A DNA stretch of 64,000 nucleotides from Candidatus Electrothrix gigas (GTDB taxonomy: Bacteria; Desulfobacterota; Desulfobulbia; Desulfobulbales; Desulfobulbaceae): NCBI GenBank assembly GCA_022766165.1, contig QYLO01000001.1, positions 62,001 to 126,000 of the forward strand, written 5' to 3'. The position numbers and the translations under genes were made by a program. A model generated the notes under the pieces. The model was not told the origin of the DNA and searched no databases. It saw nothing but the letters and a program-made list of their open reading frames with translations. This document shows, in pieces, positions 1-9,801 of the stretch (position 1 is its first letter; each line of letters starts with the position of its first letter).

Positions 1-225
1 GCAGTGGCTGGAATGCTGGGAACCATCCAGGCGGCTGAAGCCCTTAAATTCATCACCGGAGCAGGAACATTACTCACCAATACCCTGCTGACCTTTGATG
101 CCGCAACCATGGATTTTAGAAAGGTGCCTTTAAAAAAACGTTCAGATTGTCCTGTTTGCGGAGAAAATCCAACAATTTGTACTTTGGAGGTACATGCGAA
201 GGCGGCTGGCGATTCGTTGCCCTGA
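1..225 (+). CDS. ThiF/MoeB/HesA-family adenylyltransferase, C-terminal part (5' end outside window)
   Basis: This is the last ~74 codons of an E1-like enzyme that adenylates the C-terminal glycine of a small sulfur-carrier protein (ThiS/MoaD type) in the cytoplasm. The frame is open to the first base of the window, so the gene starts upstream. Visible family marks are the helix reading GMLGTIQAAEALK, typical of ThiF/MoeB/HesA, and a CPVCG pair that would be the second half of the structural zinc site; the first CxxC must lie upstream. The siroheme sulfite/nitrite reductase-TusA gene follows on the same strand after ~330 bp, which suggests a sulfur-assimilation or sulfur-carrier locus. Which of ThiF, MoeB or HesA applies cannot be decided from the C-terminus alone. 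Confidence 0.85.
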   Translation, partial: AVAGMLGTIQAAEALKFITGAGTLLTNTLLTFDAATMDFRKVPLKKRSDCPVCGENPTICTLEVHAKAAGDSLP

Positions 226-559
226 TATTGCGGGCTATCTACCAGTCACACCCTGCAACCTTGGCTTATCCTTCAGCGAAAGATATTCGTCACACCGTAT
301 TCGTCACACTGTTGATCCTCATATCAGTTATCTTATTCTTTCTCCTGTCTCTTGTCTCCTGTAAGCGAACTGGTTCGCTCTGTTGTATTGCATTCGTATT
401 CCATTCGTATTGCATTCTTTTCCTCTTCATAGCAGGGAATTATTCAGTTCGCCTGTTCGGAGTACTTAAGTACTACTTAAGTAGTACTTGAATAGTACTT
501 GATTACTTGAACAAAGAGAAAAAACAGACTACATCTTGAATGTCTTGCATGAGGGAATC
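226..559. promoter_or_regulatory. intergenic region with operator-like palindromes ahead of the sulfite reductase gene
   Basis: No convincing gene lies here. Two things stand out. An inverted repeat AGCGAAC-TG-GTTCGCT lies at 364-379. A run of overlapping palindromes lies at 461-485 (AGTACTTAAGTACT at 461-474 and ACTACTTAAGTAGT at 472-485), followed to about 510 by decaying AGTACTTGA repeats. A short direct repeat of TATTGCATTCG lies near 386-415. The position just before a metabolic gene fits regulator binding, but simple slippage repeats would look the same. Confidence 0.4.
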
Positions 560-2995
560 ATGATACATAATGTACTACCGCCATCTTTGGAAGAGGATAT
601 CTTTCGGTTTGAACAAGAAGTTGCTGAGTTCAGGGCTGGACGACTTCATGAAACTGCGTTCGTTGCCAAGCGGTTGAAAATGGGGTTGTATTTTGAAAGG
701 AACCGTTTTACCTATATGTGCCGTATTCGCTGTAGCGGCAACATCATTACCCCAAAGCAGCTTGCCGGTGTGGCGTCGCTTGCTATGATATACGGTAACG
801 GCAAGATTCATGTAACGACAAGAGGAGAAATACAGCTACACAGGCTGGAACAAGACGATCTTATTTCAATTCTACGCAAGCTGAAAAAGATCGGCCTGTC
901 GTGTAAAGGCGGTGGCGGCAATACTGTCCGCAATATTATTGCCAACCATGACTCGGGTACCAGTGTGAAGGATGTCTTTGATGTGCAACCCTGCTTGCAG
1001 GCCTTGACCAAACGACTGCTGCATGAGTCTGATAGCTGGGAACTTCCACGAAAGATGAAGATATCTTTCAGCTCTTTAGCAAAGGAGACGGCCTTTTGTT
1101 TTATTCAGGATATCAGCTTTATCGCTCAACTTAATACAAAGGGACAACAGGGCTTTAGGGTTTACGTTGGCGGCGGCTTAGGTGTACATCCAAAGGTCGG
1201 GGTGCAACTCCATGAGTTCATCCAAAAGGACGAGGTGTATAATGTTGTTAAGGCCTTAAAAAATTTATTTCACCTCTATGGGAATCGAAAAAATAAGCAC
1301 TGTAACAGAATAAAATTTCTTCTTCATGATGATTTTGGTATTGCAGCCTTTCGTACCTATTACCGCCAGGAGTTGAATAAGGTGCTTGAGCAGGGATATG
1401 CCAAATTGGATGTGACAGCTTTTGAGAGTAAAGACAACAAGGACAACAGCTCAAGAGAGATCACCCTCGCTGTTCAGGAAGAGGATTCTGATGATTTTCA
1501 AACCTGGAAAAAAAGGCATGTACGCAACCAATGGCAGGGGGATCTCTGCCGGGTTAAGATTCCCCTTTTGGGCGGTGACATGTTGACAGACGACTGTTCT
1601 GCCTTGGAAAAACTTCTTCGCCCTTTTGGTGAAAACTGTTTACGCTTAGGGCTGGATCAGAATATTTACCTGATTAATATCCCAAAGAAATATTTACCAA
1701 ATATATACAAAGAGGTCATCAGATACAGCACCTTGAGTGATCGTCCTACGCTGTACAGCAATCTGGTCACCTGTGCTGGTAGTGAGGGCTGTCAGGTGGG
1801 ATTAAATGCCCCTAAGGCCGCAACAAAGGCTATTTTTGCATATCTTGATAACGTGGCAACGGCAAATTTCTGCCCACCTCATGATATGATGATACGTATC
1901 AGTGGTTGCCCCAACGCATGTACCAAGCATTGGATAGCTGAACTTGGCCTGTACGGCAAGGTGCGGCGGGTGGACGGACATCTTGTTCCGACCTATAACG
2001 TGATTGGAAACGGTGGGATGTACGGCGGAGTGTTACGCATTGCCGAACAAGTGGGATGGGTTCATGCCTATGATCTGCCCCGCTTTGTCATTGAAGTTAT
2101 GCGGCGGTATGCCACCTTTAAAGAGCTTTCCCAAGAAGCTGTTGACTTTGACGATTACTGGCGGAGCGGTGGTAAAGATATTATTACAGAACTCTGTCTT
2201 TCCGGTTATAATGATATCCCTACCTTTGCTGAAGATAAAAATTACTACTTTGATCACGGGGCAGAGCAACTCTTTTCCCTAAAGGATATTGGTCGGTTGG
2301 AATGCTCTGCTGGTATTTATGATCTTATTGATGTTGATCATAAAATTGTACAAAAAAATATTCGCCTGTTGGAAAAAAAGGAGATTGCAGAGAAGGAAAC
2401 TTTGGACAGCTTGGATAGCCTGTTACATAACACGCTCTTTCATGCTGCTCGTATGCTGCTTGTTACCCGGGGGGAAGAGCCAACAACAACGGCTGAGGTC
2501 TACAGTTTATTTATAAAACATTTCCTTGATACCGGTCTTATTGCTGCAACCTTCCAGCCCCTTCTTACTACAGTCTGTCAAGTCCCAGACAAGTCACTTT
2601 GTAGACAAAAAGAGCAAGTTATCGCCTTTAGCAAAGAAGTTGCAACACTGTATACGAGTATGGATAACACTATGCGCTTTCCTGGTGAACGAGAAAACTT
2701 AGTTGTTAAGGCGATGAATCGTAAAGACCGTCAGGATGCCTTAGGTTTTTCCGCTGGTGATCACGGGAAAAAACCAGATAAGTTTCAAGATCTGACGGGA
2801 GTGCAATGTCCATTAAACTTTGCTCAAATTAAGGTGAAGCTTTTTTCTATGCGTTCTGGAGAGATATTAGAGGTTCTACTGGACGATGACGCATCTATTA
2901 AACAAGTTCCTGAATCCATTCAACTCGATGGACACAGCATCCTTTGGCAAGAAAAAAAAGGTGAGCAGTGGACAGTGCTGATTCAAAAGTTCTGA
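560..2995 (+). CDS. siroheme [4Fe-4S] nitrite/sulfite reductase fused to a C-terminal TusA-like domain
   Basis: Six-electron reduction of sulfite (or nitrite) is the likely reaction. The first ~540 of 811 residues hold the ferredoxin-like half-domain and siroheme layout of NirA/sulfite reductases. The [4Fe-4S]/siroheme cysteines are clear as CAGSEGC (C-x5-C) and, some 45 residues later, GCPNAC (C-x3-C). A helical segment follows (HAARMLLVTRGEEP region, HEPN-like in character). The last ~75 residues resemble TusA/SirA, with GVQCPLNFAQ in the position of the CPxP sulfur-acceptor motif. I chose ATG 560 (GAGG about 5 nt upstream) over the in-frame TTG at 536. With the ThiF-type gene upstream, assimilatory sulfite reduction feeding a sulfur-carrier chain is plausible. 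Sulfite versus nitrite preference cannot be read from the sequence. Confidence 0.88.
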   Translation: MIHNVLPPSLEEDIFRFEQEVAEFRAGRLHETAFVAKRLKMGLYFERNRFTYMCRIRCSGNIITPKQLAGVASLAMIYGNGKIHVTTRGEIQLHRLEQDDLISILRKLKKIGLSCKGGGGNTVRNIIANHDSGTSVKDVFDVQPCLQALTKRLLHESDSWELPRKMKISFSSLAKETAFCFIQDISFIAQLNTKGQQGFRVYVGGGLGVHPKVGVQLHEFIQKDEVYNVVKALKNLFHLYGNRKNKHCNRIKFLLHDDFGIAAFRTYYRQELNKVLEQGYAKLDVTAFESKDNKDNSSREITLAVQEEDSDDFQTWKKRHVRNQWQGDLCRVKIPLLGGDMLTDDCSALEKLLRPFGENCLRLGLDQNIYLINIPKKYLPNIYKEVIRYSTLSDRPTLYSNLVTCAGSEGCQVGLNAPKAATKAIFAYLDNVATANFCPPHDMMIRISGCPNACTKHWIAELGLYGKVRRVDGHLVPTYNVIGNGGMYGGVLRIAEQVGWVHAYDLPRFVIEVMRRYATFKELSQEAVDFDDYWRSGGKDIITELCLSGYNDIPTFAEDKNYYFDHGAEQLFSLKDIGRLECSAGIYDLIDVDHKIVQKNIRLLEKKEIAEKETLDSLDSLLHNTLFHAARMLLVTRGEEPTTTAEVYSLFIKHFLDTGLIAATFQPLLTTVCQVPDKSLCRQKEQVIAFSKEVATLYTSMDNTMRFPGERENLVVKAMNRKDRQDALGFSAGDHGKKPDKFQDLTGVQCPLNFAQIKVKLFSMRSGEILEVLLDDDASIKQVPESIQLDGHSILWQEKKGEQWTVLIQKF

Positions 2996-3085
2996 GTATC
3001 TGAGTATGTCACCAGCAGGGTTATCTGACAGATTAGCAAAGAGAAAAGATATACGTTTTTAATTTTGTTGTTCCTTGGGGGACCT

Positions 3086-4246
3086 ATGAAGCTGCATGAG
3101 TATCAGGCAAAAGAACTTTTCAGTCGTTATGGCTTACCTATTCCAGAGGGATGGTTGGCAAAAACACCGGAAAAGGCAATGGAGCATGTGGGCAGGCGGG
3201 GATTTCCCATTGCCATTAAGGCCCAGGTCCATGCCGGTGGCCGAGGAAAATCCGGGGGGATCTTGCTTGCCTCAAATATGGAAGATGCTTACAAGGCTGT
3301 CTACTCCATTCATGGTATGCGGCTGAGGACTCCCCAGACTGTGGGAGAAGGTCCGACAGTGAATAAACTGCTCTTGGAAAAGGGTGTTGACATTGATCGT
3401 GAGTTTTATCTTTCCATTGTGCCGGATTCCTCAACTGGTTCTCTGCTCATTATCGCCTCAGCAGAAGGGGGGATGGATATTGAAGAGGTGGCTGCCACCC
3501 ACCCTGAAAAGATTCTCCAGGTGCAGGTTGATCCTGTAATGGGACTTCAGGAGTATCAAAAGCGAAGAGTTGCCTATGCTCTTGGCCTGACCGGTGAACT
3601 CTTTGCCTCGTTTGCCACTCTTCTTGCTGGCCTGTATCAGGCAGTACTGGAAAACGATCTCTTGTTGGCAGAGATCAACCCCCTTGCCCTGACAGTGGAT
3701 GGTGATTTTTTTTTGATTGATGCCAAGGCAAAGGTGGATTCCAATGCCCTATTTCGTCAAAGAAAAATTGCTGCTCAGTACGATAGTTCTGAGGAAGATC
3801 CACTGGAGCTGGAAGCACAAAGGCATGGGTTGAATTATATTCGGTTGCACGGCAATATTGGTACCATTGTCAACGGGGCTGGTTTGGCAATGGCAAGCAT
3901 GGATATTATCCAACAGGCCGGGGCTGAACCTGCCAACTTTCTTGATGTGGGTGGCGGTGCCAATGAGGATATGATTGAACATGGCTTTCAGATCCTGCTC
4001 TCTGATCCCCATGTTAAAGCAATTCTGATCAATATTTTTGGCGGAATTTTGCGCTGTGATATTCTGGCAACCGGTGTTGTCAATGCCGCCCGAAAAACAG
4101 GATTGCAACTCCCTGTTGTAGTACGCATGGAGGGAACCAATGCCGAGCAGGGAAGAAAAATATTGGCCGAATCCGGACTGGATCTGATAACAGCGACAGA
4201 TCTCAATGATGCGGCAACAAAGATTCAGGAATTATGTCTTACCTGA
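3086..4246 (+). CDS. sucC: succinate-CoA ligase (ADP-forming), beta subunit
   Basis: Beta subunit of succinyl-CoA synthetase, which interconverts succinyl-CoA and succinate with ATP or GTP formation in the TCA cycle; cytoplasmic. The protein begins MKLHEYQAKELF, as the family does, and at 386 residues is close to the usual ~388. An ATP-grasp fold is supported by KAQVHAGGRGKSGG near residue 50 and EINPLAL near 200. The C-terminal flavodoxin-like half carries FLDVGGGA and FGGILRCD. ATG 3086 is preceded by GGGGGA; an earlier in-frame TTG at 3065 is less likely. Its partner sucD lies one gene downstream, unusually separated by a secreted-protein gene. Confidence 0.96.
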   Translation: MKLHEYQAKELFSRYGLPIPEGWLAKTPEKAMEHVGRRGFPIAIKAQVHAGGRGKSGGILLASNMEDAYKAVYSIHGMRLRTPQTVGEGPTVNKLLLEKGVDIDREFYLSIVPDSSTGSLLIIASAEGGMDIEEVAATHPEKILQVQVDPVMGLQEYQKRRVAYALGLTGELFASFATLLAGLYQAVLENDLLLAEINPLALTVDGDFFLIDAKAKVDSNALFRQRKIAAQYDSSEEDPLELEAQRHGLNYIRLHGNIGTIVNGAGLAMASMDIIQQAGAEPANFLDVGGGANEDMIEHGFQILLSDPHVKAILINIFGGILRCDILATGVVNAARKTGLQLPVVVRMEGTNAEQGRKILAESGLDLITATDLNDAATKIQELCLT

Positions 4247-4303
4247 GAGTTGAGGATGTTGAGAGAGTTGAGGCAGCAAAAAAGAAAGGCGGAAAGGCAG
4301 GGG

Positions 4304-5680
4304 ATGAAAGGATATATCAAGCCGGTTGCAACAGGGATAGGGGTATTCCTGTTCTTGTTGTCAGGAACGTTTTTAACAACAGGTGGGTTCAAAATAAACA
4401 ATGCCGAAGCAGCAAAAAATTCCCAAGCTGCTGTGCAGAATGCTCTTTCTTTGCTCTTGCTCTTCAATGACTCATCAACAACAGAAATAACAATAAAGTC
4501 TTATCCGATTGTGGATACAGGCGTCAGTGATTATTACAGCAACAACCTTCTCCTAACCTCTGCCCCAACGACCGGTGAAGCCTTTGACGGCCAAGATGCC
4601 CATTACAACGGCAATCAGCCCTCGTATACAGATAACAACGATGGAACTGTGACCGATAACGTCACTGGCCTGGTGTGGCAAAAGAATGTGGGGGAGAAGA
4701 TGACCTGGTCCGCCGCCAATGCCCTGGCTTCCACGTTGAATCTGGCCGGGTATAACGACTGGAGATTGCCCACGATCAAGGAACTGTATTCGCTGATTCT
4801 GTTCACCGGAGCAAAAGGAGACGGCACCAATCCAGAGACGTATACCCTGTTTATTGATACCGATTATTTTGTTCAGCCCTTTGGCGATACCACAGCTGGT
4901 GAACGGATTATGGATGCCCAGACCTGGTCAGCCACCGAGTATGTGGGGACAACAATGGATGGCAATGCAACCGTCTTCGGGGTCAACTTTATAGACGGCA
5001 GGATCAAGGGCTATCCGAAATATGATCCTCCTTTGAATACTGCCAGCCAAGGCACTGCGTATTTTCGTTTTGTACGCGGGAACAGCGACTACGGGGTAAA
5101 TAATTTTGTTGATAATGAAGATGGAACCATCTCCGATCTGGCCACTGGGCTGATGTGGCAGCAGGCGGATGACGGAACAGCAAGGGATTGGGAAGATGCA
5201 CTTGCCTATGCTGAAGCCCTTGAGTTGGCTGGTCATGATAACTGGCGGCTTCCCAATGCCAAGGAGTTGCAGAGCATTGTGGATTATACCCGTTCCCCAG
5301 ATACGAGTAATTCCGCCGCCATTGATCCGCTCTTCTCCACAACGCAAATTTTGGACCCGGACGGCAAGGCGCAGTATCCGTATTTCTGGACCGGAACCAC
5401 GCATCTTGACAGCTATGATGATCCTAACGATGGTAAACCTTCGGTCTACGATAAGGCGGTCTATATTGCTTTCGGTGAGGCGCAGGGCAAGATGAACGAT
5501 GTGCTGTATGATGTCCACGGTGCTGGAGCGCAGCGCAGTGATCCTAAGTCCGGTGATCCTGATGCGTTTCCCGACTATCTCGGCCCGCAGGGAGATGTCC
5601 GTTATATGTTGAATTATGTGCGTTGCGTCCGCAATATAGATGAAGAAAAAGAAAACAGATACCTCCAAAAAAACCTATGA
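4304..5680 (+). CDS. secreted Lcl/DUF1566-domain protein inserted between sucC and sucD
   Basis: Exported protein of about 458 residues with an N-terminal signal-type hydrophobic segment ([19 protein letters not shown]). It contains two copies of the DUF1566/Lcl C-terminal domain. Each has the hallmark series xTGLxWQ, an Ala-rich helix, then NDWRLPxxKEL (first copy VTGLVWQ ... [11 protein letters not shown]; second ATGLMWQ ... [11 protein letters not shown]). In Legionella Lcl this domain is linked to surface adhesion; here the function is unknown. ATG 4304 (purine-rich AAAGG upstream) gives a sensible signal peptide; an in-frame TTG at 4250 and ATG at 4256 would add a charged leader. The stop overlaps the sucD start by 4 bp (ATGA), so it is translationally coupled to a TCA enzyme, which is odd for a secreted protein. 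Confidence 0.85.
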   Translation: MKGYIKPVATGIGVFLFLLSGTFLTTGGFKINNAEAAKNSQAAVQNALSLLLLFNDSSTTEITIKSYPIVDTGVSDYYSNNLLLTSAPTTGEAFDGQDAHYNGNQPSYTDNNDGTVTDNVTGLVWQKNVGEKMTWSAANALASTLNLAGYNDWRLPTIKELYSLILFTGAKGDGTNPETYTLFIDTDYFVQPFGDTTAGERIMDAQTWSATEYVGTTMDGNATVFGVNFIDGRIKGYPKYDPPLNTASQGTAYFRFVRGNSDYGVNNFVDNEDGTISDLATGLMWQQADDGTARDWEDALAYAEALELAGHDNWRLPNAKELQSIVDYTRSPDTSNSAAIDPLFSTTQILDPDGKAQYPYFWTGTTHLDSYDDPNDGKPSVYDKAVYIAFGEAQGKMNDVLYDVHGAGAQRSDPKSGDPDAFPDYLGPQGDVRYMLNYVRCVRNIDEEKENRYLQKNL

Positions 5681-6549
5681 GTATTTTTGTCAATCAGGAC
5701 ACCCGTCTCCTTGTGCAAGGAATTACCGGGAAAGAAGGCCAGTTCCATACCCTGCAATGTTTGGAATACGGCACCCGGGTGGTAGCAGGAGTTACGCCGG
5801 GTAAGGCAGGTCAGGAGGTTGCTGGCATTTCGGTTTTTCATACAGTGCATGATGCTGTGCAAGAGACAGGAGCCAATGCTTCCATGATTTTTGTTCCGCC
5901 GCCTTTTGCAGCAGATGCAATCCTGGAGGCCGCAGACGCTGGGGTTGATTTGATTATCTGCATCACTGAAGGGATTCCTATTCATGATATGTTACGGGTG
6001 CGTAGAGCATTGCAAGGAAGTTCCAGCCGGTTGATTGGGCCAAATTGTCCAGGCATTATTACGCCAGGGGTCTGCAAGATCGGGATCATGCCTGCTCATA
6101 TCCATAGGCCGGGTTCCATTGGGGTGATTTCCCGTTCCGGGACCCTGACCTACGAACTGGTTGATCAGCTCACCAAGGCGGGCTTGGGCCAGTCCACCTG
6201 CATCGGAATCGGTGGCGACCCTGTGAACGGAACAGGTTTTATTGACTGCCTTGCTGCCTTTGCCAAAGATGAACAGACCACTGGCATTGTGATGCTCGGT
6301 GAGATTGGTGGCACAGCAGAAGAAGCAGCAGCAGTCTTTATTCAGGAGAAAGTTGATAAACCTGTGGTGGGCTTTATTGCCGGGTTGACAGCACCTCCGG
6401 GACGACAGATGGGACATGCCGGAGCTATTATTTCCGGTTCACGGGGCAGCGCAACCGCAAAGATTGCCGCCTTAGAAAAGAGCGGTGTGCATGTCTATCA
6501 GGAGCTGGGACAACTGGGTGCGTTCTGTGCAAAGACCTTTGCAACATAA
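5677..6549 (+). CDS. sucD: succinate-CoA ligase (ADP-forming), alpha subunit
   Basis: Alpha subunit of succinyl-CoA synthetase: binds CoA and carries the phosphorylated active-site histidine. The Rossmann-type N-terminus has [24 protein letters not shown] lies mid-protein, GDPVNGTGF marks the phosphate-binding loop, and GHAGAII near residue 248 holds the catalytic His. The 290-residue length is normal. The start ATG overlaps the stop of the Lcl-domain gene by 4 bp. Downstream, a rhomboid gene starts within or just after the sucD end. Alpha and beta subunits of one enzyme are thus interrupted by an unrelated gene but remain in one apparent transcript. Confidence 0.96.
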   Translation: MSIFVNQDTRLLVQGITGKEGQFHTLQCLEYGTRVVAGVTPGKAGQEVAGISVFHTVHDAVQETGANASMIFVPPPFAADAILEAADAGVDLIICITEGIPIHDMLRVRRALQGSSSRLIGPNCPGIITPGVCKIGIMPAHIHRPGSIGVISRSGTLTYELVDQLTKAGLGQSTCIGIGGDPVNGTGFIDCLAAFAKDEQTTGIVMLGEIGGTAEEAAAVFIQEKVDKPVVGFIAGLTAPPGRQMGHAGAIISGSRGSATAKIAALEKSGVHVYQELGQLGAFCAKTFAT

Positions 6550-7468
6550 TAAACACAGTAATGACAGGGCAAGCAGGCAGGAGACTGTACAAGAAGATGC
6601 ATGGGTGCTTGTAGCCAAAGGAGGATTGAAGGACATCGAGGAGTGGTCTTTGGTCCTCAGTGCGGTTGGTATTGATCAGCAGATTGACCGACATGCAGGT
6701 ATTCTGCTGACCCGCAAAAGAGATGCTGGTCAGGCAATGAGCCAACTCAGGGCCTTTCGCCAAGAAAATCTCTCCTGGCCTGTACCGCCCACAGTGGTTC
6801 GTCCTGTGGTTCGCACAGATAATCCACCCACTCTGCTCATGATTGGTGGGTTGATTATTTTTTACTGGCTGACCGGTCCTTGGCAAGCTGCCAATCCCTG
6901 GTTTGAGGCTGGTGCAGTCAACAGTTCAGCCATCTTGGACCAGGGAGAGTGGTGGCGTTTGCTCACTGCGCTTACCTTACATGCCGACCAGATGCACCTT
7001 GTTGGTAACTGTGTCATTGGCGGAGTGATTGTTCATCTGCTCTGCAAGGCAACAGGCTATGGCATGGGCTGGCTTACCCTGTTACTCTCTGCCATGACCG
7101 GCAACTTGTTGAATATTATTCTCAGGAATACTCCTCATTATTCTGTGGGATTTTCCACGGCAGTCTTTGCGGCTGTGGGTATCCTCTGTGGGCGTCAACT
7201 CAATAATCGAGCCTCTACAGTTGTCCGGCAGTTGATTCTTCCCCTAGGAGCTGGAGTTGGCCTGCTGGCTATGTTGGGCAGTGAAGGCGAACGAACAGAT
7301 TTTGGTGCGCATGTATTTGGTCTGATCAGCGGGTTGCTCTATGGTATACTGCTTCAGCTCACAGACTTTGATCTGTTGGGTAAAAGGTCAAGACTCCAAC
7401 TGGTCCTGTTTCTTCTTTCACTTCTTATAATTATTTTTTGCTGGTTTTTGGCTCTTGGTGATAACTGA
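6491..7468 (+). CDS. rhomboid-family intramembrane serine protease
   Basis: Polytopic membrane protein of ~325 residues with a soluble N-terminal domain of ~110 residues and about six hydrophobic segments. Rhomboid marks: [21 protein letters not shown] (WR motif in loop 1 and the HxxxN region), a Ser in [13 protein letters not shown] at the position of the usual GxSG nucleophile, and the partner His in [15 protein letters not shown]. The usual G after the Ser is T, so the site is slightly off consensus, although the Ser/His pair is present. The start is uncertain: ATG 6491 lies inside the sucD end, GTG 6485 is just before it and TTG 6539 is possible, so it overlaps sucD in any case. Substrate unknown. 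Confidence 0.83.
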   Translation: MSIRSWDNWVRSVQRPLQHNKHSNDRASRQETVQEDAWVLVAKGGLKDIEEWSLVLSAVGIDQQIDRHAGILLTRKRDAGQAMSQLRAFRQENLSWPVPPTVVRPVVRTDNPPTLLMIGGLIIFYWLTGPWQAANPWFEAGAVNSSAILDQGEWWRLLTALTLHADQMHLVGNCVIGGVIVHLLCKATGYGMGWLTLLLSAMTGNLLNIILRNTPHYSVGFSTAVFAAVGILCGRQLNNRASTVVRQLILPLGAGVGLLAMLGSEGERTDFGAHVFGLISGLLYGILLQLTDFDLLGKRSRLQLVLFLLSLLIIIFCWFLALGDN

Positions 7469-7646
7469 TGAGATATAAAGTAAAGGATAAAGGAGGGTAC
7501 TTTCATATAAAAAAGAATAAAAATACTTGTAAGGCGGTTCATTACAGTCTTTAATACCTCAACATATTAGCAGGTGTTTAGCAGTTGTTTTAACTCTCAT
7601 ACATCGTTTATCCATCCATAATCCATAAAAGGTACAAGGTACATCT

Positions 7647-8735
7647 ATGCCCATGAATGATCAATCCCCCTGGGGAAAAAAGAAAAAACCGGGAACCCCG
7701 GAAGATTTTCTGGCGGTCTTGATCCAGAAAATCAGAGACGCATTTAACCAAGAGGGCAATGAAGGTCCGCCCTCTCAAAAGAAAAAAGGAGAAGATCCAG
7801 ATCCTGTCAACATTCTTGCAGGAATCAGCAAGGTGGCCCTGATCATCTTGGCAGTTATATGCTTCCAGGTTATTTACTCTTCTTTTTATACGATAGAGCC
7901 TGGAGAGCAGGGCATTGTCATGCGCTTTGGTCAATATCACCGCACCACAAAGCCTGGTTTGCGCTTTAAACTGCCCTATATTGAAGATATGGAAAAGGTG
8001 GATGTTAAGACAGTGCGTAAGGAGGAATTTGGCTTTCGCACCAGAATACCGGGTCAGAACAGCACCTTTAGCAAGGATGGGTTTGACCGGGAATCCCTGA
8101 TGTTGACTGGTGACAAGAACGTTATTGATGTGGCCTGGATTGTCCAGTACACGGTCAGTGATCCAGTTCGTTTTCTCTTTAAAATACGAAATGTTCGGCA
8201 GGCGGTTCGTGATAATTCAGAAACCGTGATTCGTCGCATTGTGGGTAATATGGATTTTGACTATGTGTTGGGTAATCGTTCTGTTCTTGCCGGCATGGCA
8301 AAACAGGAGTTGCAGCATGATCTTGATAAGTTAGAAAGTGGCGTTCGTATCGGGACACTTCAGCTTTTAGACATCACTCCCACAGATGCTGTTAAACCGG
8401 CATTTAACGAGGTCAATGAGGCTGATCAGGACATGAAGCGGCTGGTCAACGAGGCAGAAGAAACCTATAACAAGGTTATTCCCAAGGCCCGAGGATCGGC
8501 AAAGCAGATCATTGAGGAGGCGCACGGCTATGCTGTCCAGCGAATCAACAATGCAAAAGGTGAAACCACCCGTTTTAACGCCATTGTAACTGAGTATCTC
8601 AAGGCAGAGGAGGTGACCAGAAGGCGTATGTATCTTGAAACTATGCAGGATGTTCTGCCCAAGGTAAAGCAGATCTATGTTATGGACGGGAAAGAGCAGA
8701 CCGTGCTTCCCCTGTTGAATCTAACTGAAAAATAA
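7647..8735 (+). CDS. hflK: FtsH protease modulator HflK (SPFH/band 7 protein)
   Basis: Membrane-anchored SPFH protein that, with HflC, forms a large periplasmic complex around FtsH and modulates degradation of membrane proteins. The 362-residue protein starts with a short Gly/Lys/Pro-rich cytoplasmic tail (SPWGKKKKPG), has one transmembrane helix near residues 52-75, then the band-7 domain opening with EPGEQGIVMRFGQYH, and a long helical C-terminal region rich in Glu and Ala. hflC follows 58 bp later on the same strand. The start at 7647 (MPMN) has a second ATG two codons in; either fits. Confidence 0.94.
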   Translation: MPMNDQSPWGKKKKPGTPEDFLAVLIQKIRDAFNQEGNEGPPSQKKKGEDPDPVNILAGISKVALIILAVICFQVIYSSFYTIEPGEQGIVMRFGQYHRTTKPGLRFKLPYIEDMEKVDVKTVRKEEFGFRTRIPGQNSTFSKDGFDRESLMLTGDKNVIDVAWIVQYTVSDPVRFLFKIRNVRQAVRDNSETVIRRIVGNMDFDYVLGNRSVLAGMAKQELQHDLDKLESGVRIGTLQLLDITPTDAVKPAFNEVNEADQDMKRLVNEAEETYNKVIPKARGSAKQIIEEAHGYAVQRINNAKGETTRFNAIVTEYLKAEEVTRRRMYLETMQDVLPKVKQIYVMDGKEQTVLPLLNLTEK

Positions 8736-8793
8736 TTGATCCGTGAAGATCGGTGAAGATTACCCTCTTCAATAACAGCAGGATATATACATT

Positions 8794-9732
8794 ATGAAAC
8801 AGCTGATACAGATAGTGACCCTTGCGCTTGTTGTCGCATTTATCCTCAGTCTCTGGGATGGTTTTTATATTCTTAGAGAAGGGCAACAGGCCGTTATTAC
8901 TCAATTCGGTGCGCCGGTGGGCGACTCAAAAACCAGTGCGGGTTTACAGTTTAAGCTCCCCTTTATTCAGCGGGTGCGCTTTTTTGAAAAACGCATTCTG
9001 ATTTGGGACGGTGATCCTAATCAGATTGCTACCAATGATAAAACCTTTATCTTTATGGATAATACAGCTCGCTGGCGGATCACTGACGCCTTGCGTTTTC
9101 TTCAGGCTGTGGGAACAGAAATACGCGCGCAAACCCTGCTTGATGATATTATCAACGGTGCGGTTCGGGATCTGGTAAATCAAAATGATCTGATTGAAAT
9201 TATTCGCTCTTCAGATTGGAATAAGGAGTACAGTTTTGCTCGGTCCCGAGATGCAGAGATGAACAGAGTGCCTGCAAAGGGGCGTGATAAGATCAGTGAG
9301 ATGGTGCTGAAGCAGGCATCTCAAGATACTCTTAAGTATGGCATTGAGCTGATTGATGTTATGTTCAAACGGGTCAACTATATTCAAAGCGTTCGGGAAA
9401 AGGTCTACAGTCGGATGATCTCAGAGCGGAAGCGAATCGCAGCAGAGAAAAGATCACTGGGTGAGGGCCGCAAGGCTGAGATTCTCGGTAAGGTAGACCG
9501 TGAACTCAAGGAAATTACCTCTGAGGCCAAGCGAAAGGCTACCGAGATTCGTGGTCAGGCCGATGCAGAGGCAACTGCTCTCTACGGTAAGACCTATAAT
9601 AAAAACGTAGAGTTTTATTTCTTTCAGAAAAGTCTGGAGAGCTACCATAATATCATTGGTGAGAATACTTCGCTGATTCTTTCACCGAAATCTGAATTAT
9701 TTCACTATTTGGAGTCTACTCTGGATCGATAG
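8794..9732 (+). CDS. hflC: FtsH protease modulator HflC (SPFH/band 7 protein)
   Basis: Partner of HflK. The 312-residue protein has an N-terminal signal-anchor helix (residues ~5-25), a band-7 domain beginning REGQQAVITQFGAPVG, and a helical tail with SERKRIAAEKRSLGEG and RGQADAEATALYG, the hallmark stretch of HflC. It is co-oriented with hflK and followed within 40 bp by a strong intrinsic terminator, so hflKC end this plus-strand group. Confidence 0.95.
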   Translation: MKQLIQIVTLALVVAFILSLWDGFYILREGQQAVITQFGAPVGDSKTSAGLQFKLPFIQRVRFFEKRILIWDGDPNQIATNDKTFIFMDNTARWRITDALRFLQAVGTEIRAQTLLDDIINGAVRDLVNQNDLIEIIRSSDWNKEYSFARSRDAEMNRVPAKGRDKISEMVLKQASQDTLKYGIELIDVMFKRVNYIQSVREKVYSRMISERKRIAAEKRSLGEGRKAEILGKVDRELKEITSEAKRKATEIRGQADAEATALYGKTYNKNVEFYFFQKSLESYHNIIGENTSLILSPKSELFHYLESTLDR

Positions 9733-9769
9733 AAAAGAAAGAAATCCTGAAGATGTTGTTGTATGCGAG

Positions 9770-9801
9770 AACCCTGTCACATTTTTTTGGCAGGGTTTTT
9801 T
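9770..9801 (+). terminator. intrinsic terminator after hflC
   Basis: A 7-bp perfect stem AACCCTG / CAGGGTT with a 14-nt loop is followed directly by a T run. It lies 38 bp beyond the hflC stop and would end the plus-strand transcript ahead of the convergent minus-strand gene. Confidence 0.88.

Noticed and set aside
147-491. 114-aa plus-strand frame overlapping the end of the ThiF-type gene
   Set aside because: It starts inside the ThiF-type gene in another frame, is hydrophobic by low-complexity chance (TTCGTATT-type repeats) and has no ribosome site.
4928-5668. 246-aa minus-strand frame opposite the Lcl-domain gene
   Set aside because: It is the antisense shadow of a clear domain-bearing gene, with no motif of its own and no ribosome site.
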